From an uncultured Bacteroidales bacterium (GTDB taxonomy: Bacteria > Bacteroidota > Bacteroidia > Bacteroidales > JAUNSR01), in contig CAMTON010000018.1 in the NCBI GenBank assembly GCA_947074105.1, positions 1 through 48,533 on the forward strand: 48,533 nt of DNA, read 5' to 3'. Position numbers and translations under genes: made by a program. The notes under the pieces are model-generated. The model searched no databases, was not told the DNA's origin, and saw only the letters and a list, made by a program, of their open reading frames with translations. How positions within the stretch are numbered: position 1 is the first letter of the stretch; every line of letters begins with the position of its first letter. This document shows, one piece after another, positions 1-8,414 of this stretch.

Positions 1-848
1 CTCTCTTAAATAATCCTGCTATTATTCTTGCAGACGAGCCGACAGGAAATCTTGACCCTGAGACCGGAGTGAATATTGTCAATATATTAAGAGATATCTG
101 TAATTCCGGTACTACCGTTATTATGGCAACACATAATCATGCGCTAACTAAAGAATATCCGGGACGTGTCTTATGCATCGAAGGTAATGACCTTATAGAG
201 CTTAATGCAGAAAATGAAACGGATTCAGGTAATATTACGGAAGGATTAACTGCTCAGAAGTCAAAAGAAGAGATTGATTCCGCAGTTGTTTTGATAGACG
301 AGATGAATAACGTTCATTCTAATGAAACAGAAACAGTGTCAGAAGAATCAGACAAAAATGAAATTAATGATACCGTTTCAGATGAAAAAGAAAACTTTAT
401 AAATGAGCCTAATTTCGGAAATGGTAATCCGGTAAATGAAGGATTGACTTTAAATGATCTTTATGCATCGAGAAATACTAAGATTTCAGTTTCAGAGTCG
501 CTTTCGGAAGATATAATCAATGATATGCCAAAAGAAGAAGTTCCGGAGGAAAAATCTCCGACAGAGGCCATTGCAGAACCGGATACAGATTTGCCGGAAG
601 AAAATGGAATTAATAATTCTTCTCCTGAAATTACAGAAACCTCAGAAAATAACATTAATGATATATTAGAAGATACAGATACTATAGAGAATGGCATTGA
701 AAAGGAAGTTTCAGAACCACTCATAAGTGCAGTAGAAGATGAAGATTCAGATTTCATACTTGTAGACGAAGATTTCGGATTCTCTGAAATTGATACGGAG
801 ATTGTGATAAATGATCTGGTGGGTGAAACAAAACCTAAGAATCAGTAA
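1..848 (+). CDS. ftsE: Cell division ATP-binding protein FtsE, 3' part, with long acidic C-terminal tail
   Basis: The gene enters from the left edge, open in the frame starting at base 3. The visible part begins just before the Walker B/D-loop segment IILADEPTGNLDPETG and continues to the H-loop (MATHNH), so the Walker A and signature motifs lie outside the window. This arrangement fits the FtsE/LolD class of ABC ATPases; FtsE pairs with FtsX in the divisome and controls cell-wall hydrolysis. After the ATPase fold ends (near LCIEGNDLIEL), about 200 further residues follow that are very rich in Glu, Asp, Asn and Ser and look disordered. Typical FtsE ends shortly after the H-loop, so this tail is the odd part. 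The FtsE assignment rests on ABC motifs and on Bacteroidales gene order next to lysC; another LolD-type ATPase is possible. A strong terminator follows. Confidence 0.75.
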   Translation, partial: LLNNPAIILADEPTGNLDPETGVNIVNILRDICNSGTTVIMATHNHALTKEYPGRVLCIEGNDLIELNAENETDSGNITEGLTAQKSKEEIDSAVVLIDEMNNVHSNETETVSEESDKNEINDTVSDEKENFINEPNFGNGNPVNEGLTLNDLYASRNTKISVSESLSEDIINDMPKEEVPEEKSPTEAIAEPDTDLPEENGINNSSPEITETSENNINDILEDTDTIENGIEKEVSEPLISAVEDEDSDFILVDEDFGFSEIDTEIVINDLVGETKPKNQ

Positions 849-910
849 TAAGAAATATCTTCAGTATACATCTGTGTCAGATCAGATGCAGTTCTTACAG
901 GTTAAGAGAG

Positions 911-959
911 CGAGCTTCCGGAATAAATAATATTTATATTCCGGAAGCTCGTTTTTATT
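911..959 (+). terminator. Rho-independent terminator after ftsE
   Basis: A perfect 15-bp inverted repeat (911-925 with 937-951) with an 11-nt loop is followed directly by a T-rich run. It separates ftsE from lysC. Confidence 0.9.
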
Positions 960-1291
960 TTGAGGAAATCAGCTTTATAATTTTAAGAAATATATTAAAA
1001 GCACCATAATATCATAATCAGAGATCAAATGAAAAAATATGCAGGAATTATAAATTAAAAATGATTCTATATGTTATAATTATTATTTAAACTGTAATAA
1101 AATGAGTTTTTTCTTTAATAATATGAAGTTAAAGTGGTATAAAATATTAATTTTGCATTGCAAATAGTAAAATTGATTTTATCAGACAGCATTGAAAGCC
1201 GAGGTAGAATCATGTGGATGAGGAAGGTCTCCCTAATGACGTCCAAACTTAAAATTAATGTAAAATTTAACCATTTAAGAAAGAACGGAAA
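960..1291 (+). promoter_or_regulatory. lysC upstream region with -7 element and structured leader
   Basis: This gap before lysC has a perfect match to the Bacteroidetes -7 element (TAATTTTG, 1148-1155). Transcription would start near 1162 and leave a leader of about 130 nt. The part from about 1186 to 1246 is clearly richer in G and C than its surroundings and can form a weak stem (1215-1219 with 1241-1245). It does not fit the lysine riboswitch consensus as I know it. No good -33 element was seen. The rest (960-1147) is plain AT-rich sequence. Confidence 0.5.
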
Positions 1292-1295
1292 ATGA
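1212..1295 (+). CDS. Possible 27-codon leader ORF overlapping the lysC start
   Basis: An ATG at 1212 opens a 27-codon frame (starting MWMRKVSLMTSKL) that ends in a TGA sharing the ATGA overlap with the lysC start codon at 1292. It contains six lysines and three methionines, the end products that usually control aspartokinase. It lies wholly inside the predicted leader. It could couple translation to lysC or act as a leader peptide, but lysine is common in an AT-rich genome and no attenuator hairpin is visible between it and lysC. Confidence 0.25.
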   Translation: MWMRKVSLMTSKLKINVKFNHLRKNGK

Positions 1296-2608
1296 AAGTT
1301 TTAAAGTTTGGTGGAACATCTGTTGGTTCAGCACAGAGAATTAAAGAGGTCGCAGATATTATTCTTGACGGCGAAAAGAAAATTGTAGTATTATCAGCAA
1401 TGTCAGGAACAACAAATACTCTTGTTGAGATTTCTGATTATCTTTATAAAAAGAACTCTGTCGGAGCTAATGAAGTGATAAATAATCTTGAGAAGAAATA
1501 CTTCGCAACGATTGAAGATCTTTATTCAACTCAGGAATATAAGGATGAGGCCAAAAAAATTATCAAAGCAAATTTTGATTATATCCGCTCATTTACAAAA
1601 GACCTGTTTACTTTATTTGAAGAAAAAGTAGTTCTTGCTCAGGGTGAGTTGATGTCTACTGCAATGTTTAATCTTTATCTGCTAGAAAGAGGCGTTAAAT
1701 CGGCTCTTATTCCTGCTCTTGAATATTCACGCACAGACAAAAACGGAGAACCTGACGGTACATATATAAGAGAAAAATTAACTGCGCTTCTTGAGCAGGA
1801 TCCTGATCAGGAAATATACATCACTCAGGGATATATCTGCCGTAATTCGTATGGTGAGATTGATAACCTGCAGAGAGGGGGAAGCGATTATTCTGCATCA
1901 CTTATCGGTGCTGCTATCCAGGCTGATGAGATTCAGATCTGGACAGATATCGACGGTATGCACAATAATGATCCAAGATTCGTAGAAGGAACGACACCGG
2001 TAAGACAGCTGCATTTTGAGGAAGCAGCGGAACTTGCTTATTTCGGAGCTAAAATCCTTCATCCGACATGTATAACTCCTGCAAAACTTGCAAATATTCC
2101 TGTTCGTCTTCTTAATACTATGGAGCCATCTGCACCGGGTACTTTGATTTCAAACGAAACTGAGATGAAGAAGATTAAAGCCGTAGCTGCTAAAGACGGA
2201 ATCACTTCTATAAAAATCAAATCAGGAAGAATGCTTATGGCTTATGGGTTCATGAGAAAAGTATTCGAAATATTTGAAAGCTACCAGACTCCTGTAGATA
2301 TGGTTACAACATCTGAAGTAGGCGTATCACTTACGATAGACAACAAACGTCATCTTCCGGAAATTCTTGACGAACTTAAGAAATTCGGAACTGTAACGGT
2401 AGATGATGAGATGGTTATTATCTGCGTGGTAGGTGACCTTGACTGGCAGAATCTAGGTTTTGAAGCAAGTGTTATCGATGCTCTTAAGAACATTCCTGTA
2501 AGAATGATTTCTTATGGCGGAAGTAATTATAATATTTCATTACTTGTAAAGGCAGAAGACAAGAAAAAAGCTCTTCAGGCTCTTAGCGATAATGTTTTTA
2601 ATAGTTAA
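1292..2608 (+). CDS. lysC: Aspartate kinase (monofunctional, ACT-domain)
   Basis: Phosphorylates aspartate, the first committed step toward lysine/diaminopimelate, threonine and methionine. The protein (438 aa) begins with the aspartokinase signature KFGGTSVG. It has the QGELMST segment of the amino-acid kinase fold, a conserved segment WTDIDGMHNNDPR near residue 220, and a C-terminal third with two ACT-like repeats (VDMVTTSEVGVS; ISYGGSNYNISLLV). Its length fits the monofunctional class and no homoserine dehydrogenase domain is fused. The ATG at 1292 directly precedes the KxxKFGG strand, as expected. lysA follows after 93 bp and a terminator-like hairpin, so the two may be only partly co-transcribed. 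Feedback control by lysine or threonine through the ACT domains is likely from the family, but the effector cannot be read from the sequence. Confidence 0.95.
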   Translation: MKVLKFGGTSVGSAQRIKEVADIILDGEKKIVVLSAMSGTTNTLVEISDYLYKKNSVGANEVINNLEKKYFATIEDLYSTQEYKDEAKKIIKANFDYIRSFTKDLFTLFEEKVVLAQGELMSTAMFNLYLLERGVKSALIPALEYSRTDKNGEPDGTYIREKLTALLEQDPDQEIYITQGYICRNSYGEIDNLQRGGSDYSASLIGAAIQADEIQIWTDIDGMHNNDPRFVEGTTPVRQLHFEEAAELAYFGAKILHPTCITPAKLANIPVRLLNTMEPSAPGTLISNETEMKKIKAVAAKDGITSIKIKSGRMLMAYGFMRKVFEIFESYQTPVDMVTTSEVGVSLTIDNKRHLPEILDELKKFGTVTVDDEMVIICVVGDLDWQNLGFEASVIDALKNIPVRMISYGGSNYNISLLVKAEDKKKALQALSDNVFNS

Positions 2609-2630
2609 TTGAAACGATATTGAGATATGA

Positions 2631-2667
2631 ACGCGAAGATAGTCCTGTATTATCTTTGCGTTTTTTT
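2631..2667 (+). terminator. Terminator after lysC
   Basis: An 11-bp stem (2631-2641 with 2651-2661, one G-U pair) is followed by seven Ts. It lies between lysC and lysA, so it may attenuate rather than separate them. Confidence 0.75.
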
Positions 2668-2701
2668 ATAATAAATAATACAACAATAAAATCTGATAGA
2701 A

Positions 2702-3856
2702 ATGAATTTTCCTGTAGATAAATTTAAAAATATTCGAACTCCGTTTTATTATTACGATCAGACTCTTCTTCAGGAGACTCTGGATACAATTAATAAAGAA
2801 GCCGGTAAATATGATGGCTATCATGTTCATTATGCAGTAAAAGCAAATGCTAATGATAAAATTCTTGAACAAATCAGAAAAAGCGGTCTTGGCTGCGACT
2901 GTGTAAGCGGCGGCGAAGTTGAAGCATGTATCAACGCAGGATTCGAATCAGATAAAATTGTATTTGCCGGAGTGGGTAAGGCTGACTGGGAAATTAATCT
3001 GGCTCTTGACGCTGATATATTTTGTTTTAATGTTGAATCAGTTCCGGAGCTTGATGTTATCAATGAGCTTGCTGAAGCAAAAAATAAAGTAGCACAGATA
3101 GCATTCCGTGTTAATCCTAATGTAGATGCTCATACTCACCATTATATAACTACAGGACTTAATGAGAATAAATTCGGAATAAATCTTGAGCATCTTGAAG
3201 ATGTGATTGACAGAGCTCTTTCTCTTAAAAATGTAAAGCTTATAGGATTACATTTCCATATCGGTTCTCAGATTACGGAATTTCATCCTTTCCAGGCTCT
3301 TTCTGAAAGAATTAATGAACTTCAGGATATGCTTGATAAAAAAGGCGTAGAACTTAAAGTTATCAATGTCGGTGGCGGTCTTGGTATAGATTATTCTCAT
3401 CCTGACAGAAATCCAATTCCTGACTTCAAGTCTTACTTTGAAACCTTCGATAAATATCTTAAACTTAAAAAAGGGCAGGAGCTTCACTTCGAATTAGGAA
3501 GATCTGTAGTGTGTCAGTGTGGCTCACTGATCTCCAAAGTGCTTTACGTAAAAGAAGGATCTGTAAAGAAATTCGCGATTGTTGATGCCGGTATGACAGA
3601 CCTTATACGTCCTGCTTTATATGAAGCTCATCATAATGTGGAAAATATAAGCAACAGAGGAGATCTGATCGAAACATATGATGTGGTAGGTCCTATCTGT
3701 GAATCTTCAGATTGTTTCGGTAAAGATGAGAAACTATCAGAAACAAAAAGAGGTGACCTTCTGGCATTCAGAAGTGCCGGAGCTTACGGACAGATCATGG
3801 CTTGTCAGTATAACTGCCGTAATCTGCCTAAGGCGGTTTATTCATCGGAACTATAA
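2702..3856 (+). CDS. lysA: Diaminopimelate decarboxylase
   Basis: Last step of lysine synthesis: decarboxylates meso-diaminopimelate to L-lysine with pyridoxal phosphate. The fold-type III decarboxylase signature HYAVKANAN places the PLP-binding lysine at residue 47. Further family motifs are SGGEVE, LHFHIGSQ, the phosphate-binding GGGLGIDY, the active-site CESSD segment with its cysteine, and the C-terminal SAGAYG. The length (384 aa) is normal for the short Bacteroidetes form. It follows lysC, so the first and last enzymes of the pathway are paired. A terminator stands after the stop codon. Confidence 0.95.
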   Translation: MNFPVDKFKNIRTPFYYYDQTLLQETLDTINKEAGKYDGYHVHYAVKANANDKILEQIRKSGLGCDCVSGGEVEACINAGFESDKIVFAGVGKADWEINLALDADIFCFNVESVPELDVINELAEAKNKVAQIAFRVNPNVDAHTHHYITTGLNENKFGINLEHLEDVIDRALSLKNVKLIGLHFHIGSQITEFHPFQALSERINELQDMLDKKGVELKVINVGGGLGIDYSHPDRNPIPDFKSYFETFDKYLKLKKGQELHFELGRSVVCQCGSLISKVLYVKEGSVKKFAIVDAGMTDLIRPALYEAHHNVENISNRGDLIETYDVVGPICESSDCFGKDEKLSETKRGDLLAFRSAGAYGQIMACQYNCRNLPKAVYSSEL

Positions 3857-3875
3857 TCCAAATAAATAATATATA

Positions 3876-3908
3876 AAGCGTAGATATCTGATATTTACGC
3901 TTTTTTAT
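3876..3908 (+). terminator. Terminator after lysA
   Basis: A 12-bp stem (3876-3887 with 3891-3902, one G-U pair) with a 3-nt loop runs into a T tract. Confidence 0.85.
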
Positions 3909-3953
3909 TTATATACCCCTGATATTTGTTCTGATTTCAGGTAAAAGTTTTTT

Positions 3954-3961
3954 TATCTTTG
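3954..3961 (+). promoter_or_regulatory. -7 promoter element (TATCTTTG)
   Basis: Perfect TAnnTTTG match 37 bp before the start codon of the histidine-rich small protein; predicted start of transcription near 3968. A TTTG lies further upstream, but its spacing of 25 nt is longer than usual. Confidence 0.6.
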
Positions 3962-3997
3962 TAACCAGTTTTAAGAACATCATGTCTTTAATATATA

Positions 3998-4345
3998 ATG
4001 AAAGAAAATAAAAGAAATATTATTGCAATTTTTATGGTTATGCTTTTTGCCTGCTACCATATTTCAATTGTTTCTTTTGCTCATGTTCATAATATTAACG
4101 GCACTTCAATTCTTCATTCTCATCCGTTTTCCGATTCCGGAAATAATCATACTCATGATACTTCAGAGATATCTCTTATTAATTCATTAACAACAAATCC
4201 TTACATTCTGTACAGCGATTTAAATATTGATCTTTCTGAAGTTTTAGAGATAAAAGATATATATGGAAAAAGATCGTCAATGATCTTATCCTGTTTCCAT
4301 AATTCAAACACTCAGTTAAGAGCCCCGCCCACATTATTCATATAA
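3998..4345 (+). CDS. Small exported histidine-rich protein
   Basis: Not recognised by name. The 115-residue protein has an N-terminal hydrophobic signal or anchor (residues about 8-28), then a histidine-rich stretch (FAHVHN, HSHPF, NNHTHD). It ends with a charged region and the tail LRAPPTLFI. Small periplasmic proteins of this shape, with a terminal Arg-Ala-Pro-Pro, are often found in Bacteroidetes beside outer-membrane receptors. The histidines suggest metal binding (zinc, copper, nickel or heme iron), but this is inference. It is followed after 319 bp by a TonB receptor on the same strand and has its own -7 element. The similarly built protein at 41054-41446 also ends in a proline-rich tail. 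Confidence 0.75.
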   Translation: MKENKRNIIAIFMVMLFACYHISIVSFAHVHNINGTSILHSHPFSDSGNNHTHDTSEISLINSLTTNPYILYSDLNIDLSEVLEIKDIYGKRSSMILSCFHNSNTQLRAPPTLFI

Positions 4346-4664
4346 ATAACAGATAGAAACACAACAGGGAAATTGCCTTTTTAGAATTTTATTGTGAATA
4401 TATAATATAGCTTACTGACTCTGATATTGATTCATTATCACAGATATAATGGCTGTGATGTTATTTCATATATCCTTATCCCTTTGTTTTTTAATCTGAC
4501 CTTTTTTCTCTTTAAGTTTAAAAGATTACAGTTATATGTTCAGAAAATCTTATATGGAATTATCTGAATTTAATACATGTATTCCTTAAGCTTATATATA
4601 ACAATGAACATAATGAGTAAGAGAGTTAATCATTATGTTCCATATCACTTTATTTTAAGAATAT
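4346..4664 (+). promoter_or_regulatory. Upstream region of the TonB receptor, with two inverted repeats
   Basis: No gene is seen here. It holds a 7-bp repeat (4437-4443 with 4453-4459) and a perfect 11-bp repeat (4606-4616 with 4630-4640, 13-nt spacer) that ends 24 bp before the receptor start codon. The second has no T-run after it, so it is more likely an operator or translation-control hairpin than a terminator. No perfect TAnnTTTG element was found. Confidence 0.5.
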
Positions 4665-7019
4665 ATGAATAATAAGACAATTTTAGCATTGGGACTTGCA
4701 CTGATCCCTATGGCTGACTCATATTGTAACAATGCGGAAACATCTGTTGCCGAAAACACTGCAGCAGCTCCATTAATGATTAAAGGAAAAGTTATTGATA
4801 AAAGCAACGGTGATCCGTTACCGTTTATGACTGTTATCATAAAAGATATTGACGGAAGTCATTCTCATAATTCCGGTACCCAGACAGATGAAAACGGGGA
4901 GTTTTCATTTTCAGCTTTATGTCAGGGACGATATGAACTCAAAGTTCAGGGTATAGGTTACGTTCCTTCTCAGAATGTTGTAGATATAAAGAATGAAAGC
5001 AGAAATATTAATTTCGAGCTTGAAGAACAGGTTTTCTCAAAAGATGAAGTTGTAGTTTCGGCAAACAGAAACGAGACAAACCGTCGTCTTGCTCCTGTCG
5101 TTGTAAATGTTCTCAGCGGAAAAAGCCTTGAGACAGTCAACAGTGTCGATCTGGCCCAGGGGCTTAATTATCAGTCTGGTCTGAGGGTAGAGAATAACTG
5201 TCAGAATTGTGGATTCCCACAGGTAAGAATAAATGGTCTTGACGGACCTTATTCACAGATCCTTATTAATTCCAGACCTGTGTTAAGTGCGTTAAGCGGT
5301 GTTTACGGACTTGAACAGATTCCGACTAATATGATTGAGAGAATAGAAGTAGTAAGAGGAGGCGGTAGTGCTCTTTTCGGTTCAAATGCGATTGGCGGGA
5401 CAATAAACGTAATAACAAAGGACCCTTCTGACAATTCATTTCAGATAAACAGCACTGTAAGCAACAGCCTTGGAAGAAGCTGGCAGACAAATATTGCAGC
5501 CAACGTATCGCTTATAGATGAGAACAGCAAATACGGAATAGCGGCATATCAGGCTTTTCGTGATCGTCAGGGACTTGATATAGACAGAGACGGATATACA
5601 GAAATAGGAAAACTTAATGCACGTAATTTCGGTTTCAGAAGCTTCTTCCGTCCTTCGGAAAGAGGGAAGATAACACTTGAATATCATACTACTCAGGAAT
5701 TCAGAAGAGGTGGTAATAATCTTGATCTGCCACCTCATGAAGCAGATATATGTGAACAGACAGAGCATAGTATAAACGGAGGAGGTCTGACTTATGATCA
5801 GTATTACGGAGGAGATAAACATAAAATCTCATTATATGCTTCCGGACAGCATATAGCAAGGGAAAGTTATTATGGAACGGGAAAAGATCCTAATGCATAT
5901 GGTAAAACATCCGATCTTACCTTCGTTACAGGTGCGGTAGGAGTAAACAGTATCAGTAACCTGATCTTTTCACCGGCTACACTGACATATGGAATCGAAT
6001 ATCAGACTAATGCCTTACATGACAAACAGGTATTTTCTGAAGAAGATGAAGAGCTTCATGACTTAAAACAGGATGTTCATATCGGAGGAGGATTTCTTCA
6101 GAGTGAATGGACCGGTGATTACCTGAGCTTTCTTGCGGGTGTAAGAATGGACAAACATAATCTTATTGATAATCTTATTGTAAGTCCGCGTGTAAACCTG
6201 CTTTATAAACCAAGTGATTATATACAGGGCCGTCTGACATTCTCTTCCGGTTTCAGGGCTCCACAGGCATATGATGAAGATCTACATGTTGCAGCAGTAG
6301 GAGGTGAGAAACAGAGAATAATTCTTGCAGATAACCTTAAAGAGGAAAGATCATACAGTTACAGCGGTTCGATTGATCTTTATAAGGATATTGAAAAATG
6401 GCAGTTTAATCTTTTAACTGAAGTTTTCTATACTCAGCTAAATGATGTATTCGTCCTTGAAGAGATAGATAATGATATTGAAGGAGTTCAGTATCTTGAA
6501 AGAAGAAACGGTAAGGGAGCTAAGGTGTACGGTATAAATTTTGATGCAAAAGCTGCATATGCTAATCTTATGCAATTACAGATAGGGATGACAGTGCAGA
6601 GAAGTAAATATCGTGAACCCGAGAAGTGGTCGTTAGATGAAGATGCTGATCTTGTTACAAAGATGTTAAGAAGCCCGGATACATACGGTTACTGTACCTT
6701 TACATTAAATCCTACCAAAAGGCTTCAGTTTGTTGCTAACGGTGTTTATACCGGATCGATGCTTGTTCCTCACTTTGCAGGGAGTAATATAGACAAAGAT
6801 GAAATTAAGAAAACTGAAAATTTCTATGACCTGAACCTTAAACTGGCATACGATTTTAAGCTGACAAGAAAGCTTAATCTTCAGTTAAACGGAGGTGTAC
6901 AGAATATTCTTGACTCGCGTCAGAAAGATTACGATCAGGGAGAAAACAGAGATTCCAAATACTTTTACGGGCCTGCCCAGCCACGTACTTTCTTTGTCGG
7001 TGTGAAGATATTTAACTGA
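4665..7019 (+). CDS. TonB-dependent outer-membrane receptor
   Basis: Outer-membrane active transporter driven by TonB/ExbBD. The protein (784 aa) has a signal peptide (about residues 1-23), a carboxypeptidase-regulatory-like domain (about 42-125), a plug domain (about 130-245) and a 22-strand-type beta-barrel ending in VGVKIFN with a terminal aromatic residue. The plug shows RVENNCQNCGFPQVRINGL, a pattern I associate with Bacteroidetes receptors for metal-related cargo. The barrel carries the FRAP motif (SGFRAPQAYDEDLH) known from heme-type receptors. The regulatory domain holds a HSHN insertion. With the histidine-rich protein upstream, uptake of a metal ion, heme or corrinoid is likelier than a glycan; no SusD partner is present. 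The exact substrate is not readable. Confidence 0.88.
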   Translation: MNNKTILALGLALIPMADSYCNNAETSVAENTAAAPLMIKGKVIDKSNGDPLPFMTVIIKDIDGSHSHNSGTQTDENGEFSFSALCQGRYELKVQGIGYVPSQNVVDIKNESRNINFELEEQVFSKDEVVVSANRNETNRRLAPVVVNVLSGKSLETVNSVDLAQGLNYQSGLRVENNCQNCGFPQVRINGLDGPYSQILINSRPVLSALSGVYGLEQIPTNMIERIEVVRGGGSALFGSNAIGGTINVITKDPSDNSFQINSTVSNSLGRSWQTNIAANVSLIDENSKYGIAAYQAFRDRQGLDIDRDGYTEIGKLNARNFGFRSFFRPSERGKITLEYHTTQEFRRGGNNLDLPPHEADICEQTEHSINGGGLTYDQYYGGDKHKISLYASGQHIARESYYGTGKDPNAYGKTSDLTFVTGAVGVNSISNLIFSPATLTYGIEYQTNALHDKQVFSEEDEELHDLKQDVHIGGGFLQSEWTGDYLSFLAGVRMDKHNLIDNLIVSPRVNLLYKPSDYIQGRLTFSSGFRAPQAYDEDLHVAAVGGEKQRIILADNLKEERSYSYSGSIDLYKDIEKWQFNLLTEVFYTQLNDVFVLEEIDNDIEGVQYLERRNGKGAKVYGINFDAKAAYANLMQLQIGMTVQRSKYREPEKWSLDEDADLVTKMLRSPDTYGYCTFTLNPTKRLQFVANGVYTGSMLVPHFAGSNIDKDEIKKTENFYDLNLKLAYDFKLTRKLNLQLNGGVQNILDSRQKDYDQGENRDSKYFYGPAQPRTFFVGVKIFN

Positions 7020-7028
7020 TAAATTAAT

Positions 7029-7072
7029 AAAAAAAGAGCAGTAATGGTTTAAACCGTTACTGCTCATTTTTG
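7029..7072. terminator. Bidirectional terminator between the TonB receptor and folC
   Basis: A 12-bp stem (7036-7047 with 7054-7065, one G-U pair) is flanked by an A-run on the left and a T-run on the right, so it serves both convergent genes. Confidence 0.9.
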
Positions 7073-7097
7073 TTATAAGTATCTATATATAAATGTG

Positions 7098-8414
7098 TTA
7101 TTTATTTTTAGAGTTTTCGAGATATAATAAAAGATCTCCTACTGTAAAATTACTGCCTCCGATAAAAATAAAATCATTTTCGCTACTTTCTTTAAGCGCA
7201 GTATTATAAGCATCAGGAACATTGAAGAAGTCTTTTCCTGAAAGTCCGTATTTTTCGGCTTTATTCTTAAGGTCTGATGCAGGAAGTGCTCTTTCTATAT
7301 TTGCCTGAGTAAAATAATAAGTAGCTTCTTTAGGAAGTAATGAAAGAACTTCAGATATATCCTTATCATTAACCATACCTATTACTATTCTGAGTGTATC
7401 ACATTTCAGACTTTTCAGTTTCTTGCTCAGATAAGTAAAACCTCCGATATTATGACCGGTGTCACAATATGTAAGCGGACATTCTGAAAGCTTTTCCCAA
7501 CGTCCCCTCAGACCAGTAAGAGTACACACTTCTGAAAGACCTTCTTTCAAAGCTTCATCAGTTATAATGATTCCTCCTTCTCTTAACTTCTTAACTGAAG
7601 AAAGAATCGTTCGTATATTATTTATATGATATTCACCCCCGAGCTCGGATTCCAGTTCTCCTGTTTCATTGCTGAAATAAGTTGTCTTGCCGTGCGAATA
7701 CCCTTGTGTAATATCGCGGAATAGTTCTTCTGCAAAAGTTATCTCGGAATTACATTCTTTTGCCTTCGAAATAAATATTTCTCTGATATTTTCATTAGTT
7801 GTTTCTCCAATAATAACAGGAACTTCCGGTTTGATAATTCCTGCTTTTTCGATTGCTATTTTTTCAAGCGTATCTCCGAGAAACTGAACATGATCGAAAC
7901 TGATATTCGTTATTACAGATAAAACAGGATCAATCACATTTGTACTGTCAAGGCGTCCTCCAAGACCAACTTCGATTATTGCATAATCAACATTCATTTC
8001 TCTGAAATAACAGAATGCCATCATCATAGTCAGTTCGAAAAAAGAAGGATGTATATGTTCTATATCTTTGAAATTATTTTCAACGAAATCTATAACATAT
8101 TGTTTCGAAATCATTTCTCCGTTTACTCTTATCCTTTCTCTGAAATCTACAAGGTGCGGAGAGGTATACAGACCTACCTTATATCCTGCTTTTTGTAGAA
8201 TTGCAGCAAGAGAATGTGATGTGGATCCTTTTCCGTTAGTTCCACCTATGTGAATGGTTTTATAGCTTTTATGAGGAAATCCGAAATACTCATCTAGAGC
8301 TATTGTATTTCCGAGGCCTGGCTTATAAGCAGTCTTTCCTTTATGCTGAAAGACGGGTAACTGTTTATACAGAAACTGAGTTGTTTCTTCAAATGTCATC
8401 ATTACGTTATTCAA
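7098..8414 (-). CDS. folC: Bifunctional folylpolyglutamate synthase / dihydrofolate synthase
   Basis: Adds glutamate to dihydropteroate and then to folates, an ATP-dependent Mur-ligase-type reaction in the cytosol. The P-loop motif IGGTNGKGSTSHSL lies near residue 55, followed by the family pattern GLYTSPHL and FRERI. The central Mur-ligase domain has VGLGGRLDSTN and the magnesium/ATP-binding region SFDHVQFLG. The C-terminal domain contains CDTGHNIGG, the ligase hinge region. Length (438 aa) is normal. It stands alone, convergent with the TonB receptor. The start codon at 8414 agrees with the family start a few residues before the first helix. Confidence 0.94.
   Translation of the reverse strand: MNNVMMTFEETTQFLYKQLPVFQHKGKTAYKPGLGNTIALDEYFGFPHKSYKTIHIGGTNGKGSTSHSLAAILQKAGYKVGLYTSPHLVDFRERIRVNGEMISKQYVIDFVENNFKDIEHIHPSFFELTMMMAFCYFREMNVDYAIIEVGLGGRLDSTNVIDPVLSVITNISFDHVQFLGDTLEKIAIEKAGIIKPEVPVIIGETTNENIREIFISKAKECNSEITFAEELFRDITQGYSHGKTTYFSNETGELESELGGEYHINNIRTILSSVKKLREGGIIITDEALKEGLSEVCTLTGLRGRWEKLSECPLTYCDTGHNIGGFTYLSKKLKSLKCDTLRIVIGMVNDKDISEVLSLLPKEATYYFTQANIERALPASDLKNKAEKYGLSGKDFFNVPDAYNTALKESSENDFIFIGGSNFTVGDLLLYLENSKNK

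Noticed and set aside
461-757. 98-codon minus-strand frame, rich in serine, opposite the FtsE tail
   Set aside because: It is the mirror of the Glu/Asp/Asn/Ser-rich coding frame; serine-rich antisense frames arise from such codons. No start context or family.
1162-1291. Lysine riboswitch in front of lysC
   Set aside because: The leader lacks the conserved core motifs and five-stem layout of the lysine riboswitch, and at about 130 nt it is too short.
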